Source: Planotetraspora mira
GTDB taxonomy: Bacteria > Actinomycetota > Actinomycetes > Streptosporangiales > Streptosporangiaceae
Assembly: GCF_016863275.1 (NCBI RefSeq)
Contig: NZ_BOOO01000031.1
Span: 124,001 to 188,000, forward strand
Length of the DNA stretch: 64,000 nucleotides
Direction: 5' to 3'
The position numbers were made by a program, and so were the translations under genes. Position 1 is the stretch's first letter; the number at the start of each line of letters is the position of its first letter. Positions 51,701-58,835 of this stretch are shown piece after piece. A model generated the notes under the pieces. It was not told where the DNA came from. It searched no databases and saw only the letters and a program-made list of their open reading frames with translations.

Positions 51701-52303
51701 TCAGCGGACTCGGTCGTAGACGAGAGCCAACGTGCCGTGCTCCCCCGCGGCCTGGCTGACGAGCGCCCACTGCCCCGTGGGCAGGCCGTCGTCGAAGAGA
51801 CGCGGCCCGCCGCCGAGGAAGATCGGGAAGATCGTGATCGCCAGCCGGTCGACCTTGTCGGCCGCCAGCAGCGCCTTGATGACACTCGCGCTGGAGAGCA
51901 CGAGGATGTCGCCGCCTTCGGTCGCCTTGAGGTCCATGACCACCTCGGCGGCCGGCTTGTCGACGATCGTCGTCCGCTCCCACGGCGCCTCGCCGAGGGT
52001 GGAGGAGAGGACCACCTTGTCGGTGTCGACGAGCCACTTCGCGAAGCCCTCGTCACGCGGGTCGGCACCCTCCATGCCGATGACGGTGGGCCAGAAACCG
52101 AGGAACCCCTCGGCGTTGACCCGCCCGAGCAGGGCCGTCGTCGCCGGCTCCCAGAGGCCGGTCAGGTGGTCGCGGGCGACGTCGGTGACGGCGTACGGCA
52201 TCACCCAGCCCATGTCCCGAGGGTCGCCCGGCCGGGCATAGTGGCCGTCGAGGGAGAGGCTCATATTGGTGACGACCCTGCGGCCCGCGGTCTGCTCTGT
52301 CAC
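51701..52303 (-). CDS. DHFR/RibD C-terminal-like reductase
   Basis: A 200-residue protein: MSLSLDGHYARPGDPRDMGW, TALLGRVNAEGFLGFWPTV, DILVLSSASVIKALLAADKV, FLGGGPRLFDDGLP. This is the same stand-alone NADPH-reductase-like family as at 33467 but a different subgroup. Its GTG overlaps the stop of the ArsR-SRPBCC gene (GTGA), a common actinobacterial pairing, so both are probably made together. Confidence 0.87.
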   Translation of the reverse strand: MTEQTAGRRVVTNMSLSLDGHYARPGDPRDMGWVMPYAVTDVARDHLTGLWEPATTALLGRVNAEGFLGFWPTVIGMEGADPRDEGFAKWLVDTDKVVLSSTLGEAPWERTTIVDKPAAEVVMDLKATEGGDILVLSSASVIKALLAADKVDRLAITIFPIFLGGGPRLFDDGLPTGQWALVSQAAGEHGTLALVYDRVR

Positions 52304-53172
52304 TTCGTGCTCCTTGTGTCGTTGTCGTCGGTGCCGACGGTGCCGTCGGTGTCGTGCGAGTCCGCGGCGAGGATCGCCGCGAGCTTGTCGAGGCTCTGGC
52401 CGAAGCCGATCTCGACGCCTGCGATGAAGTCAGCGGAGTCGACGGTGCTATCGGTGATCCGGTAATGGACGTCGAGGTCCGTGCCGGTTCCGGTGGGCCG
52501 GAGGCCGAGGTCGACGTGGGCGGTGAAGGCGAGGCCGCCGTCCGGAAGCAGAGGGGAGAGCCGATAGGTGAGGCGCTCACCGGGGTGCACGTCGTCGACG
52601 ATTCCCTCCGCACGCCCCGCGGCCAGGTCGGAGCCGTCGGCGTCCTCGGCATCGCGGTACTCCTGAACGATCCGCCCACCCGGTCGCGCCTCGAAGACGA
52701 GCTCGGAGACGCGGAGGTCGTCGGACGTCCACCATCGGGCGAGCAGGGAGGCCTCGGTCAGGTGGCGCCAAACCAGCTCGGGGCTCCCCGCCAGCGACCG
52801 GAGGAACCCGAACGAGCGGCCGTCGGCCCACCCCGACTCCTCAGCGGCGAGCCGCTCCGCGTGGAGGCTCAGGCCGTAGCGGTCGTAGGTCGCGCGTGGG
52901 CCGCCGACCTGGTCCGCGGTGTCGGCGAGCCGGCTGAGCGCTACCGCCAGGTCCCGCAGTGGAGCGGGCCGGAGCGCATAGACGCGGCGCTGTCCGATGC
53001 GCTCGGAGGTGACGACGCCGGCGCGCTCGAGGGTCTGCAGGTGCTTGGTCGTCTGCGGCTGGCGGGCCTCGGCGAGCTGGGCGAGGACGCCGACCGAGCG
53101 GGGCCGCTCGGCCAGCAGGCTCACGAGCCGCCAGCGGGCCGGGTCGGCCAGCGCGATGAGGAGTGCGTCCAC
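52300..53172 (-). CDS. ArsR-family regulator fused to SRPBCC (AHSA1-like) domain
   Basis: 290 residues. Residues 1-90 form an ArsR winged helix (LIALADPARWRLVSLLAERP, ARQPQTTKHLQTLERAGVV). Residues about 120-280 form an AHSA1/START-like cup (FLRSLAGSPELVWRHLTEAS, LLARWWTSDD, GERLTYRLSPLLPDGGLAF). No metal-binding cysteines are in the recognition helix. The fused cup could bind a hydrophobic ligand directly. The GTG start coincides with the predicted transcript start. It probably autoregulates and controls the overlapping reductase. Confidence 0.88.
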   Translation of the reverse strand: MDALLIALADPARWRLVSLLAERPRSVGVLAQLAEARQPQTTKHLQTLERAGVVTSERIGQRRVYALRPAPLRDLAVALSRLADTADQVGGPRATYDRYGLSLHAERLAAEESGWADGRSFGFLRSLAGSPELVWRHLTEASLLARWWTSDDLRVSELVFEARPGGRIVQEYRDAEDADGSDLAAGRAEGIVDDVHPGERLTYRLSPLLPDGGLAFTAHVDLGLRPTGTGTDLDVHYRITDSTVDSADFIAGVEIGFGQSLDKLAAILAADSHDTDGTVGTDDNDTRSTK

Positions 53173-53179
53173 GAGGACG

Positions 53180-53209
53180 AGTATTCGCGATAAAGAATAT
53201 TCGTGTCAA
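53180..53209 (-). promoter_or_regulatory. Promoter and operator of the ArsR-SRPBCC gene
   Basis: On the minus strand TTGACA (53204-53209) and AATACT (53180-53185) are 18 bases apart. The -10 ends seven bases before the GTG, implying a leaderless mRNA. TATTC/GAATA (53182-53186 and 53195-53199) form an inverted repeat lying between the two hexamers, an ideal repressor position. The region is AT-rich. Confidence 0.65.
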
Positions 53210-53318
53210 GGAATAACTTGGTGAATCACTCCGGTGACACCGTCCGCCGTCACTTCCGGAACCCCGGACGGTGTCACCGTTCGGCCGCACACCCGGTGGG
53301 AGGAAGGTCCTGTCATGC

Positions 53319-53519
53319 TCACGCCTTGTCGCTCACCTCGATTGCGGCGCCGGGGCAGACGGCGGCGGCCTCGCGGACCGCGACGTGCCGGTCCTCACCG
53401 GGCTCGTGTTCGAGCAGCATGACGATGCCGTCGTCCTCGCGCTGGTCGAACACCTCCGGCGCGATCAGTACACATTGGCCGGCGCCACAGCATTTGTCTT
53501 CGTCCACGGTGACTCTCAT
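53319..53519 (-). CDS. 3Fe-4S type ferredoxin
   Basis: 66 residues from the ATG behind GAGAGGAA. Cysteine pattern: DEDKCCGAGQCV, then AAAVCPGAAIEV, as in single-cluster Fdx partners of actinobacterial P450s. It lies 56 bases downstream of the P450 gene in the same direction, so it is probably its electron donor. Confidence 0.93.
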   Translation of the reverse strand: MRVTVDEDKCCGAGQCVLIAPEVFDQREDDGIVMLLEHEPGEDRHVAVREAAAVCPGAAIEVSDKA

Positions 53520-53575
53520 GTCGGGTTCCTCTCTGCGGGCCGTAGCGGGCAAGCCGCCCCTGCGGCGGTGTCACG

Positions 53576-54787
53576 TCACCAGCGGACCGGGACCGTACGC
53601 AGGCCGCCGACGGCCAGCCCTTCCACGCGTTCCAGCTCCTCCGCGGGAACGGCCAGCTCCAGGGAGGGAAGCTTGCGCAGCAGCACCTCGAGCACGACCT
53701 GCAGTTCGGTGCGGGCCAGCGCCTGTCCGAGGCAGGAGTGGGCGCCGACGCCGAAAGCCAGGTGCGCGTTCGGGCTGCGGCGCAGATCCATCTCCTCGGC
53801 GCCCTCGAAGACGCTCTCGTCACGGTTCGCGGCGGCCATGCTGCACACCACGGTGGTGCCGCGGGGCAGGACCGTGCCGCCGACCTCGATCTCGTCGCGC
53901 AGGTAGCGCGGCAGGCCGAAGCCGGAGTTGGCGTCGAGCCGCAGCGTCTCCTCCACCGCGGTGCGGATCAGCGACGGGTCGGCCAGCAGCCGCTCCCACC
54001 GGCTACGGTCCGCGAGCAGCATGGAGACCATCTTGCCGATCATGTTGGCGGTGGTCTCGTGCCCGGCGACCAACAGCGCCATGCCGGTGACCAGGATCTG
54101 GATGTCGGTCAGCCCGCCTTCCTCGGGGCCGCCGGCCGCGATCAGCTCACTGAGGACGTCGTCCCCCGCCTCGGCGCGCCTGGCCGCGACGTGGTCGGCC
54201 ATGTACTGGAAGAACTCGCCCTGGGCGGCCTCCATCTCGGCCCGGCTGTAGCGGGTGAGGTTGAGCAGGGCGTCGGACCAGTAGGAGAACCGTTCCCGGT
54301 CGGCGGCCGGGACGCCGAGCATGTCGCAGATGACGTACACAGGCAGCGGGAAGCCCAGGCCGGCCTTGAGGTCGCCGGGCGCGCCGCACTTGACCATGTC
54401 GTCGATGAGCTGCTCGGCGATCTCCTCCATCGACGGCCGCAGCGCCGCCATGCGCTTGGCGGTGAACCACTTGCCGACCAGGCGCCGCCAATGCTGGTGC
54501 TCATCGCCTCCGTCAGGGATGATCTGCGCCATCTCGCTGTTGAACACCCCATTCCCCTCCGCCGACAGCCGGGCGGCGTCGGGGGCGTTGAGCTGGCGGG
54601 TGAAGCGCGGGTCGGCGAGCACCCGCTTGACGTCCTCATAGCGCGTCAACAGCGTCGCCTGGTCACCGCTGGGAAGTTTCACGTGGGCCACCGGGCACTT
54701 GCTGCGCAACTCCGCCCACTCCGCGGGCGGCTCCAGTGCGGCGTCACTGGGAATCGGGTAGCTCAGGACCTGCTCGTCGAGGCTCAT
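53576..54787 (-). CDS. Cytochrome P450 (CYP105-like)
   Basis: 403 residues from the ATG at 54787, behind AGGAG. The oxygen-activation helix is LLVAGHETTANMIG, the ExxR motif EETLRLD, and the heme loop AFGVGAHSCLGQALAR with Cys352 as the fifth ligand. Length and motifs match soluble class I bacterial P450s of the CYP105 type. With the adjacent ferredoxin and a divergent TetR, it forms a small inducible oxidation module, probably xenobiotic or secondary-metabolite related. An upstream in-frame ATG at 54877 has no support. Confidence 0.94.
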   Translation of the reverse strand: MSLDEQVLSYPIPSDAALEPPAEWAELRSKCPVAHVKLPSGDQATLLTRYEDVKRVLADPRFTRQLNAPDAARLSAEGNGVFNSEMAQIIPDGGDEHQHWRRLVGKWFTAKRMAALRPSMEEIAEQLIDDMVKCGAPGDLKAGLGFPLPVYVICDMLGVPAADRERFSYWSDALLNLTRYSRAEMEAAQGEFFQYMADHVAARRAEAGDDVLSELIAAGGPEEGGLTDIQILVTGMALLVAGHETTANMIGKMVSMLLADRSRWERLLADPSLIRTAVEETLRLDANSGFGLPRYLRDEIEVGGTVLPRGTTVVCSMAAANRDESVFEGAEEMDLRRSPNAHLAFGVGAHSCLGQALARTELQVVLEVLLRKLPSLELAVPAEELERVEGLAVGGLRTVPVRW

Positions 54788-54912
54788 CGGGCATCTCCTC
54801 TGCGTGGATGGTCGGCCGCCTGTGAACAGGCGGCTGATGGCGCTCCTGTCGCGTGCCTGCTCCTCCCCCGCCGCCACGCGGGCGTGAGGCGTCCCGTCGT
54901 CGAGAAGATTAC

Positions 54913-54957
54913 CCTACATGTGTAGGAAAACGTACATGTGTAGTCAGAAGGTAAGCT
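54913..54957. promoter_or_regulatory. Duplicated TetR operator and promoter
   Basis: CCTACATGTGTAGG (54913-54926) has perfect six-base arms. TACATGTGTAG recurs at 54933-54943, in phase 18 bases on. TAAGCT (54952-54957) is a likely -10 for the TetR gene, six bases before its GTG. Both the P450 and TetR promoters would be covered. Confidence 0.7.
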
Positions 54958-54963
54958 GGTGGC

Positions 54964-55605
54964 GTGGTCACGACCAGGGAGAGCAGCACCTCATCGGGTG
55001 ACCGGCGTGTGCGCCGCACCCACGCGGCCTTAGCGAGCGCGCTGATCCAGCTCGTCGAGGAGCAGGACCTGTCCCGGATCAGCGTCGCCGACGTGGCCGA
55101 ACACGCCGGCGTGAGCCGTTCGACCTTCTACGACCACTACCGCGACGTCCACGAGCTGGCCGAGGCCGCCTGCACCGCGATGATCGACGACTTGATCGGC
55201 TCTCTGCCTGCCCCGGGGCCCGACTCGGCGGACCCGGTGCGGGACGCGACGCAGTCGCTGGAGGCGTTCTTCGCAAGCCTCGCCGAGCACGCCGGCCTCT
55301 ACCGCGCCCTCCTGGGGCCGCAGGGCAGCGCGCGCCTCGTCGACCACATCCGCCGGCGCATCGCCGCGGCCGTCTACGACCTCGTACGCCAGGCCGCCGC
55401 CGGTGACGATCTCCCGGTGCGTGACGGCTCTCCGGTGGACATCCCGCACGACGTTCCCGCCGTGTTCACCGCCGGGGCGCTCATCGGCGTGGCCGCCGAC
55501 TGGCTCCAGCGCGGCTGCCCACTGCCTCCTGCTGAGATGGCCGCTCTGACCTGGCCGCTCTTCAGCGCGCTCTACCGTCTCGACATCGACGCGCTCCTCC
55601 ACTGA
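54964..55605 (+). CDS. TetR-family transcriptional regulator
   Basis: 213 residues from GTG. The helix-turn-helix is LIQLVEEQDLSRISVADVAE, HAGVSRSTFYDHYRD. The C-terminal domain is of the TetR_C type (AALTWPLFSALYRLD at the end). It is divergent from the P450/ferredoxin genes with two copies of a palindromic site between, so it is very likely their repressor. A leaderless start is probable. Confidence 0.9.
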   Translation: MVTTRESSTSSGDRRVRRTHAALASALIQLVEEQDLSRISVADVAEHAGVSRSTFYDHYRDVHELAEAACTAMIDDLIGSLPAPGPDSADPVRDATQSLEAFFASLAEHAGLYRALLGPQGSARLVDHIRRRIAAAVYDLVRQAAAGDDLPVRDGSPVDIPHDVPAVFTAGALIGVAADWLQRGCPLPPAEMAALTWPLFSALYRLDIDALLH

Positions 55606-55642
55606 GGCCGTGCTCGGCTCTCGCGTACGGAGGATCGACTCG

Positions 55643-56500
55643 TCATCGTCCTGGCGAAGACGCGGGCTGAGCCTCATACCCTTCGATGCGCGAGCCTGGG
55701 ACATGCGCGGATACGGCTCGCCGAGCCTCCTCGCCGCGGGCGAGCATCACAACGCCGCAGGCCATCACCGCGGCGGCGACCAGAGTGAGGGCGAGTCCCC
55801 CGAACCGGACCCCCTCGCCCAGGACGGTGAGACCGATCACGATCGCGGCCACGGGATTGGCGATGGTCTGGGCCGCCAGGGGCAGGCCCAGGCCGAAGTC
55901 ACGATAGGAGGATTGCGACAGCGCCACCCCTGCCAGCGCGAAGCAGCCGACCAGTCCACCCACCATGAGAACCGTCCAGCCAGTCACCGCGAGCACCACG
56001 GGAACCAGTGCGGACGCGGTGCCGAAGGCGATCCCGGCTCCAGCGGCCAACGACAGCGCACGGATCATAGGGGAAGGCGCCGCAGAGACGGCCACGAGCG
56101 CGGCGGTCACGCCCGCGCTCGCACCGCCGACCACGAGCACCTGGTACGCGCTGAGGGCGGGGGGACCTGCGGGGAGCATCAGCGACACCAGTCCCGCCAG
56201 CGCGACCACGATGAGAGCCGCCCCCGCCCACTCGGAGCGGGATGTCGCGTACGCCTCTCGCCGCATCGGCAGCGCGAAGACCAAAGTCAGCGCGCCCAAC
56301 GGCTGGACGATCGTCACCGGACCGAACCGCAAGGCGGCGACGTGCAGCGCGCCTCCGGCGAGGTTGAGCCCCAGGGCCCACAACCATCGGAACGCGTCCA
56401 TCGTGGGGGTGAGGGCGATGCGCCGCTGCGCGATCGCCCCTAGGGCGTAACACACCGACGATGCCACGCACAGGGCCAAGGCGAGCACCGTGTCGTTCAT
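55643..56500 (-). CDS. DMT/EamA-like membrane transporter
   Basis: 285 residues with about nine to ten TM helices in two similar halves (MNDTVLALALCVASSVCYAL, GPVTIVQPLGALTLVFALP; QTIANPVAAIVIGLTVLGEG). This matches the drug/metabolite transporter layout common as stand-alone genes in actinobacteria (DMT family). Substrate unknown. Convergent with the TetR gene. Confidence 0.82.
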   Translation of the reverse strand: MNDTVLALALCVASSVCYALGAIAQRRIALTPTMDAFRWLWALGLNLAGGALHVAALRFGPVTIVQPLGALTLVFALPMRREAYATSRSEWAGAALIVVALAGLVSLMLPAGPPALSAYQVLVVGGASAGVTAALVAVSAAPSPMIRALSLAAGAGIAFGTASALVPVVLAVTGWTVLMVGGLVGCFALAGVALSQSSYRDFGLGLPLAAQTIANPVAAIVIGLTVLGEGVRFGGLALTLVAAAVMACGVVMLARGEEARRAVSAHVPGSRIEGYEAQPASSPGR

Positions 56501-56628
56501 GCCTCAAGACTCACCGATGTCACATGCCTGGGCGTCCGCCCTGGGAATGGTCCTCGCCTACCGCGCTCGCTGTACGAGCCCGAAGGCCGCCTGCGCAGGA
56601 GGCATTCGGGATGGGTGGCGGAGGATGC

Positions 56629-57384
56629 TCAGGTTTGATCGTCCTCCACGGGGAGACCCGACCGGGTCCAGCCCTCGATCCCCTCGGCGTACAGGCGTAC
56701 GTCGCGGTATCCGAGCCGCTTCAGCTCGGCGACGAGGTCGGGGCCTCGGGTGCAGGCGGAGTCCGTCGAATAAGCGACAATCGCCACGGATCGATCCGGC
56801 AGCAGATCGTCCGCCGACTTCGCGGCATCCTCGGCGGTCAGGTTCAGGGCGCCGGGCAGGTGCCTGCGCCGATAGGCCGGTTCGGGCAGCCCGTCCACGA
56901 CGGTGACCGTACCGGCGTCCATCGCGGATCGGAGCTCGGCCCGGGAGATCGTCACACCTGCCGGCGCGCCCTGCTCGGCAGCGTGGCCGTCGCGGGTGAA
57001 GGGCGGCGGGTCCGCCGGGGACTGGAGCGGACCGCTGAGCTGGATGTTGACGATCAGCCAGCGCTCGTCCCGCCGCACGGCCACGAGGGTGAGCCTGAAT
57101 GACCCGCTGACGTCACTTCCCATGGCGGTGGTGCGCTGATCCTGGACTCCTGCCACGATCGCGGTGTCGCCGTAGAACCGTACTTGCGGCTCGAGGATCT
57201 CGAAATGGTGATTCTTCAGGGCTCCCCGGTGGCGAGCCGCCCACTGCTGCTTCCCGAGGGTGAACCCGACAGGTCCGATGCCGGCGAAGTCCGCGGCGAG
57301 GAGATCGTCGTAGGCGTCGACGTCGCCGTCCATCTCGGCCTGGGCCCAGCGGTTGACGAGATCGAGTATCTGTTGCCGGCTCAT
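56629..57384 (-). CDS. SnoaL-like/nuclear-transport-factor-2 domain fused to rhodanese-like domain
   Basis: 251 residues. Residues 1-125 are an NTF2/SnoaL cone (ILDLVNRWAQAEMDGDVDAY, DDLLAADFAGIGPVGFTLG). Residues about 145-245 are a rhodanese fold (MDAGTVTVVDGLPEPAYRRR, HLPGALNLTAED, LVAELKRLGYRDVRLYAEG). In the active loop the usual first Cys is Ser (IVAYSTDSACTRG), though a second Cys is retained, so classical sulfurtransferase activity is doubtful. It is divergent from a TetR gene with two inverted repeats between, and is probably repressed by it. Confidence 0.85.
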   Translation of the reverse strand: MSRQQILDLVNRWAQAEMDGDVDAYDDLLAADFAGIGPVGFTLGKQQWAARHRGALKNHHFEILEPQVRFYGDTAIVAGVQDQRTTAMGSDVSGSFRLTLVAVRRDERWLIVNIQLSGPLQSPADPPPFTRDGHAAEQGAPAGVTISRAELRSAMDAGTVTVVDGLPEPAYRRRHLPGALNLTAEDAAKSADDLLPDRSVAIVAYSTDSACTRGPDLVAELKRLGYRDVRLYAEGIEGWTRSGLPVEDDQT

Positions 57385-57422
57385 GGTGATCTCTCCTCTT
57401 CTCCTTCGGGTCCATCTTTAAA

Positions 57423-57499
57423 CGGAGGTAAACCCTCCGATTAACTGTTGCATGGCAAGGGAACTCCGACAAGACCAAGTGGAGAATTTCCCTCCACTT
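57423..57499. promoter_or_regulatory. Two TetR operator candidates
   Basis: CGGAGG/CCTCCG (57423-57428 and 57434-57439) and AAGTGGAG/CTCCACTT (57477-57484 and 57492-57499) are perfect inverted repeats with spacers of 5 and 7 bases. They share the GGAGn/nCTCC core and lie in the divergent gap between the SnoaL-rhodanese gene and the TetR gene. Confidence 0.65.
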
Positions 57500-57540
57500 A
57501 CTGGCTAAGCTGTCGGCATGAGGCTGGAGAGGGCGAGACG

Positions 57541-58131
57541 ATGGCCAGGCCGCTGAGGGCCGACGCTCGACGCAATCAAGAGCAGATCCTGCTCGCCGCG
57601 CGAGACCTGGTGGCCGAGTCGGGGCACGACGTGCCACTCGACGAGATCGCCCGCCGCGCGGGAGTCGGCATCGGCACGTTGTATCGCCGGTTCCCCGACC
57701 GGGAAACCCTGCTGCACGCGCTCGCTCTGGACGCGTTGACCAGGACGGCGGCCGCGGCACGCGCAGCCGCCGAGCAGGAGACCGATCCGTTCAGTGCGCT
57801 CGCGCGCTATCTTCGCGAGGCGCTCGAACTGCGGGTATCCGCGGTGTTGCCGGCCTTGATGGACGTGCTCGACCTCGAAAACGACCCTGAACTGGGCCCC
57901 ATGCGCGATCTGTCCGCCCGTTCCGTGCGGCGGATCCTCTCCACGGCGCGGACGGCCGGCGTGCTGCCTCCCGACGTCACCTTCGAGGACGTCGGGATGA
58001 TGCTCGTGCGAATCGCCCGCCCCCTCCCCGGCCCGCTGTCCGCGGAGGCGAAGCACGACCTCGCGCGCCGTCATCTGGAGCTGTTCATCCGTGGCCTCGG
58101 GGCGCTCACCGCGCGCGAGACCATCAGGTAG
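57541..58131 (+). CDS. TetR-family transcriptional regulator
   Basis: 196 residues from the ATG at 57541, behind GGAGAGGG. Helix-turn-helix: LLAARDLVAESGHDVPLDEI, ARRAGVGIGTLYRRFPDRET. The C-terminal half is typical of the SbtR-like TetR_C group. It faces the SnoaL-rhodanese gene across two inverted repeats and should repress it and itself. Confidence 0.92.
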   Translation: MARPLRADARRNQEQILLAARDLVAESGHDVPLDEIARRAGVGIGTLYRRFPDRETLLHALALDALTRTAAAARAAAEQETDPFSALARYLREALELRVSAVLPALMDVLDLENDPELGPMRDLSARSVRRILSTARTAGVLPPDVTFEDVGMMLVRIARPLPGPLSAEAKHDLARRHLELFIRGLGALTARETIR

Positions 58132-58134
58132 TCC

Positions 58135-58407
58135 TGGAGCACCTCCGCCCCCAACGCGGCCTACCGGGACGCCCACGTCTGGTACGACGGGGACGCCGCG
58201 GGCAACTTCACCGCCTACAAGTTCCTGATCGCCGACGTCGTCGGCGGCGATCTCAAGGTCGTGCCCAGAGCGGTGATGTCGGCCGGCGGGATAGTCGAAG
58301 GCGCCCGCGGAGGAGTCGACATCCCCAAGCAGGAGATGCCCCGGGTGAAGGCGCATCTGGCGAAGTACTACGCCAAGTTCGGGGACACCGCCCCCTGGGA
58401 GCGATGA
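58135..58407 (+). pseudogene. C-terminal remnant of a phage-type (capsid/prohead-associated) protein
   Basis: About 90 open codons without a start, beginning four bases after the TetR stop. The peptide reads AAYRDAHVWYDGDAAGNFTA, YKFLIADVVGGDLKVVPRAV and MSAGGIVEGARGGVDIP, ending HLAKYYAKFGDTAPWER. This matches my memory of the C-terminal region of phage proteins near HK97-type prohead or capsid genes. The promoter and N-terminus are gone. It is the only phage-like trace seen. Confidence 0.55.
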
Positions 58408-58835
58408 TCCAACCGGCGTAGCTTTGCCAGGGTTCGCGACCATAGACCCCAGGTCAGCCGGCGCCGGCGATCGATCGCTGCGACCCCCGGTGGCGCGGAT
58501 GCGCGCGCTATGCGGACGCACTAGGACGAATGGCGCTAAGTGGGATAAAGCCCCAGCAGACATCGGGTGTATCGCCGCCATTGACCCTTGACGATCTGGT
58601 AACAACGGGCTAACTTCCCAAAAACCGGGCCGATAGCTCGGATGTTTCGCCGCGTAAATGGCGGTCTCGCTTGCTGACGCCATGACCTCCGTCCCTCCCC
58701 CTCGGATGAGGAGCGCCTGAGTGATCCCTCGACTGGAGCGTCCCCGCCGCGGCGGCGTCGATCAGTGCACACGATCAGTGCGGACCAGCCAGACATCTGT
58801 TCCGAAGCAGCCCCTCTCCGCAAAGAAAGAAGCCC
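58408..58835. other. 428-base leader/intergenic region upstream of secreted hydrolase
   Basis: No gene seen. It holds the promoter at 58588-58616 and then a long leader of about 210 bases before the hydrolase ATG. I see no recognisable riboswitch in that leader. Confidence 0.5.
58588..58616 (+). promoter_or_regulatory. Sigma-70-type promoter for secreted glycoside hydrolase
   Basis: TTGACG (58588-58593), 17 bases, TAACTT (58611-58616). Good match to the housekeeping consensus and correctly oriented, with a predicted start near 58623. Confidence 0.6.

Noticed and set aside
56519-56525. Another TGTCACA element
   Set aside because: No CGTC/TGTC stands 15-17 bases downstream, and CTGTCC is absent, so it is not counted as an ECF41-type promoter.
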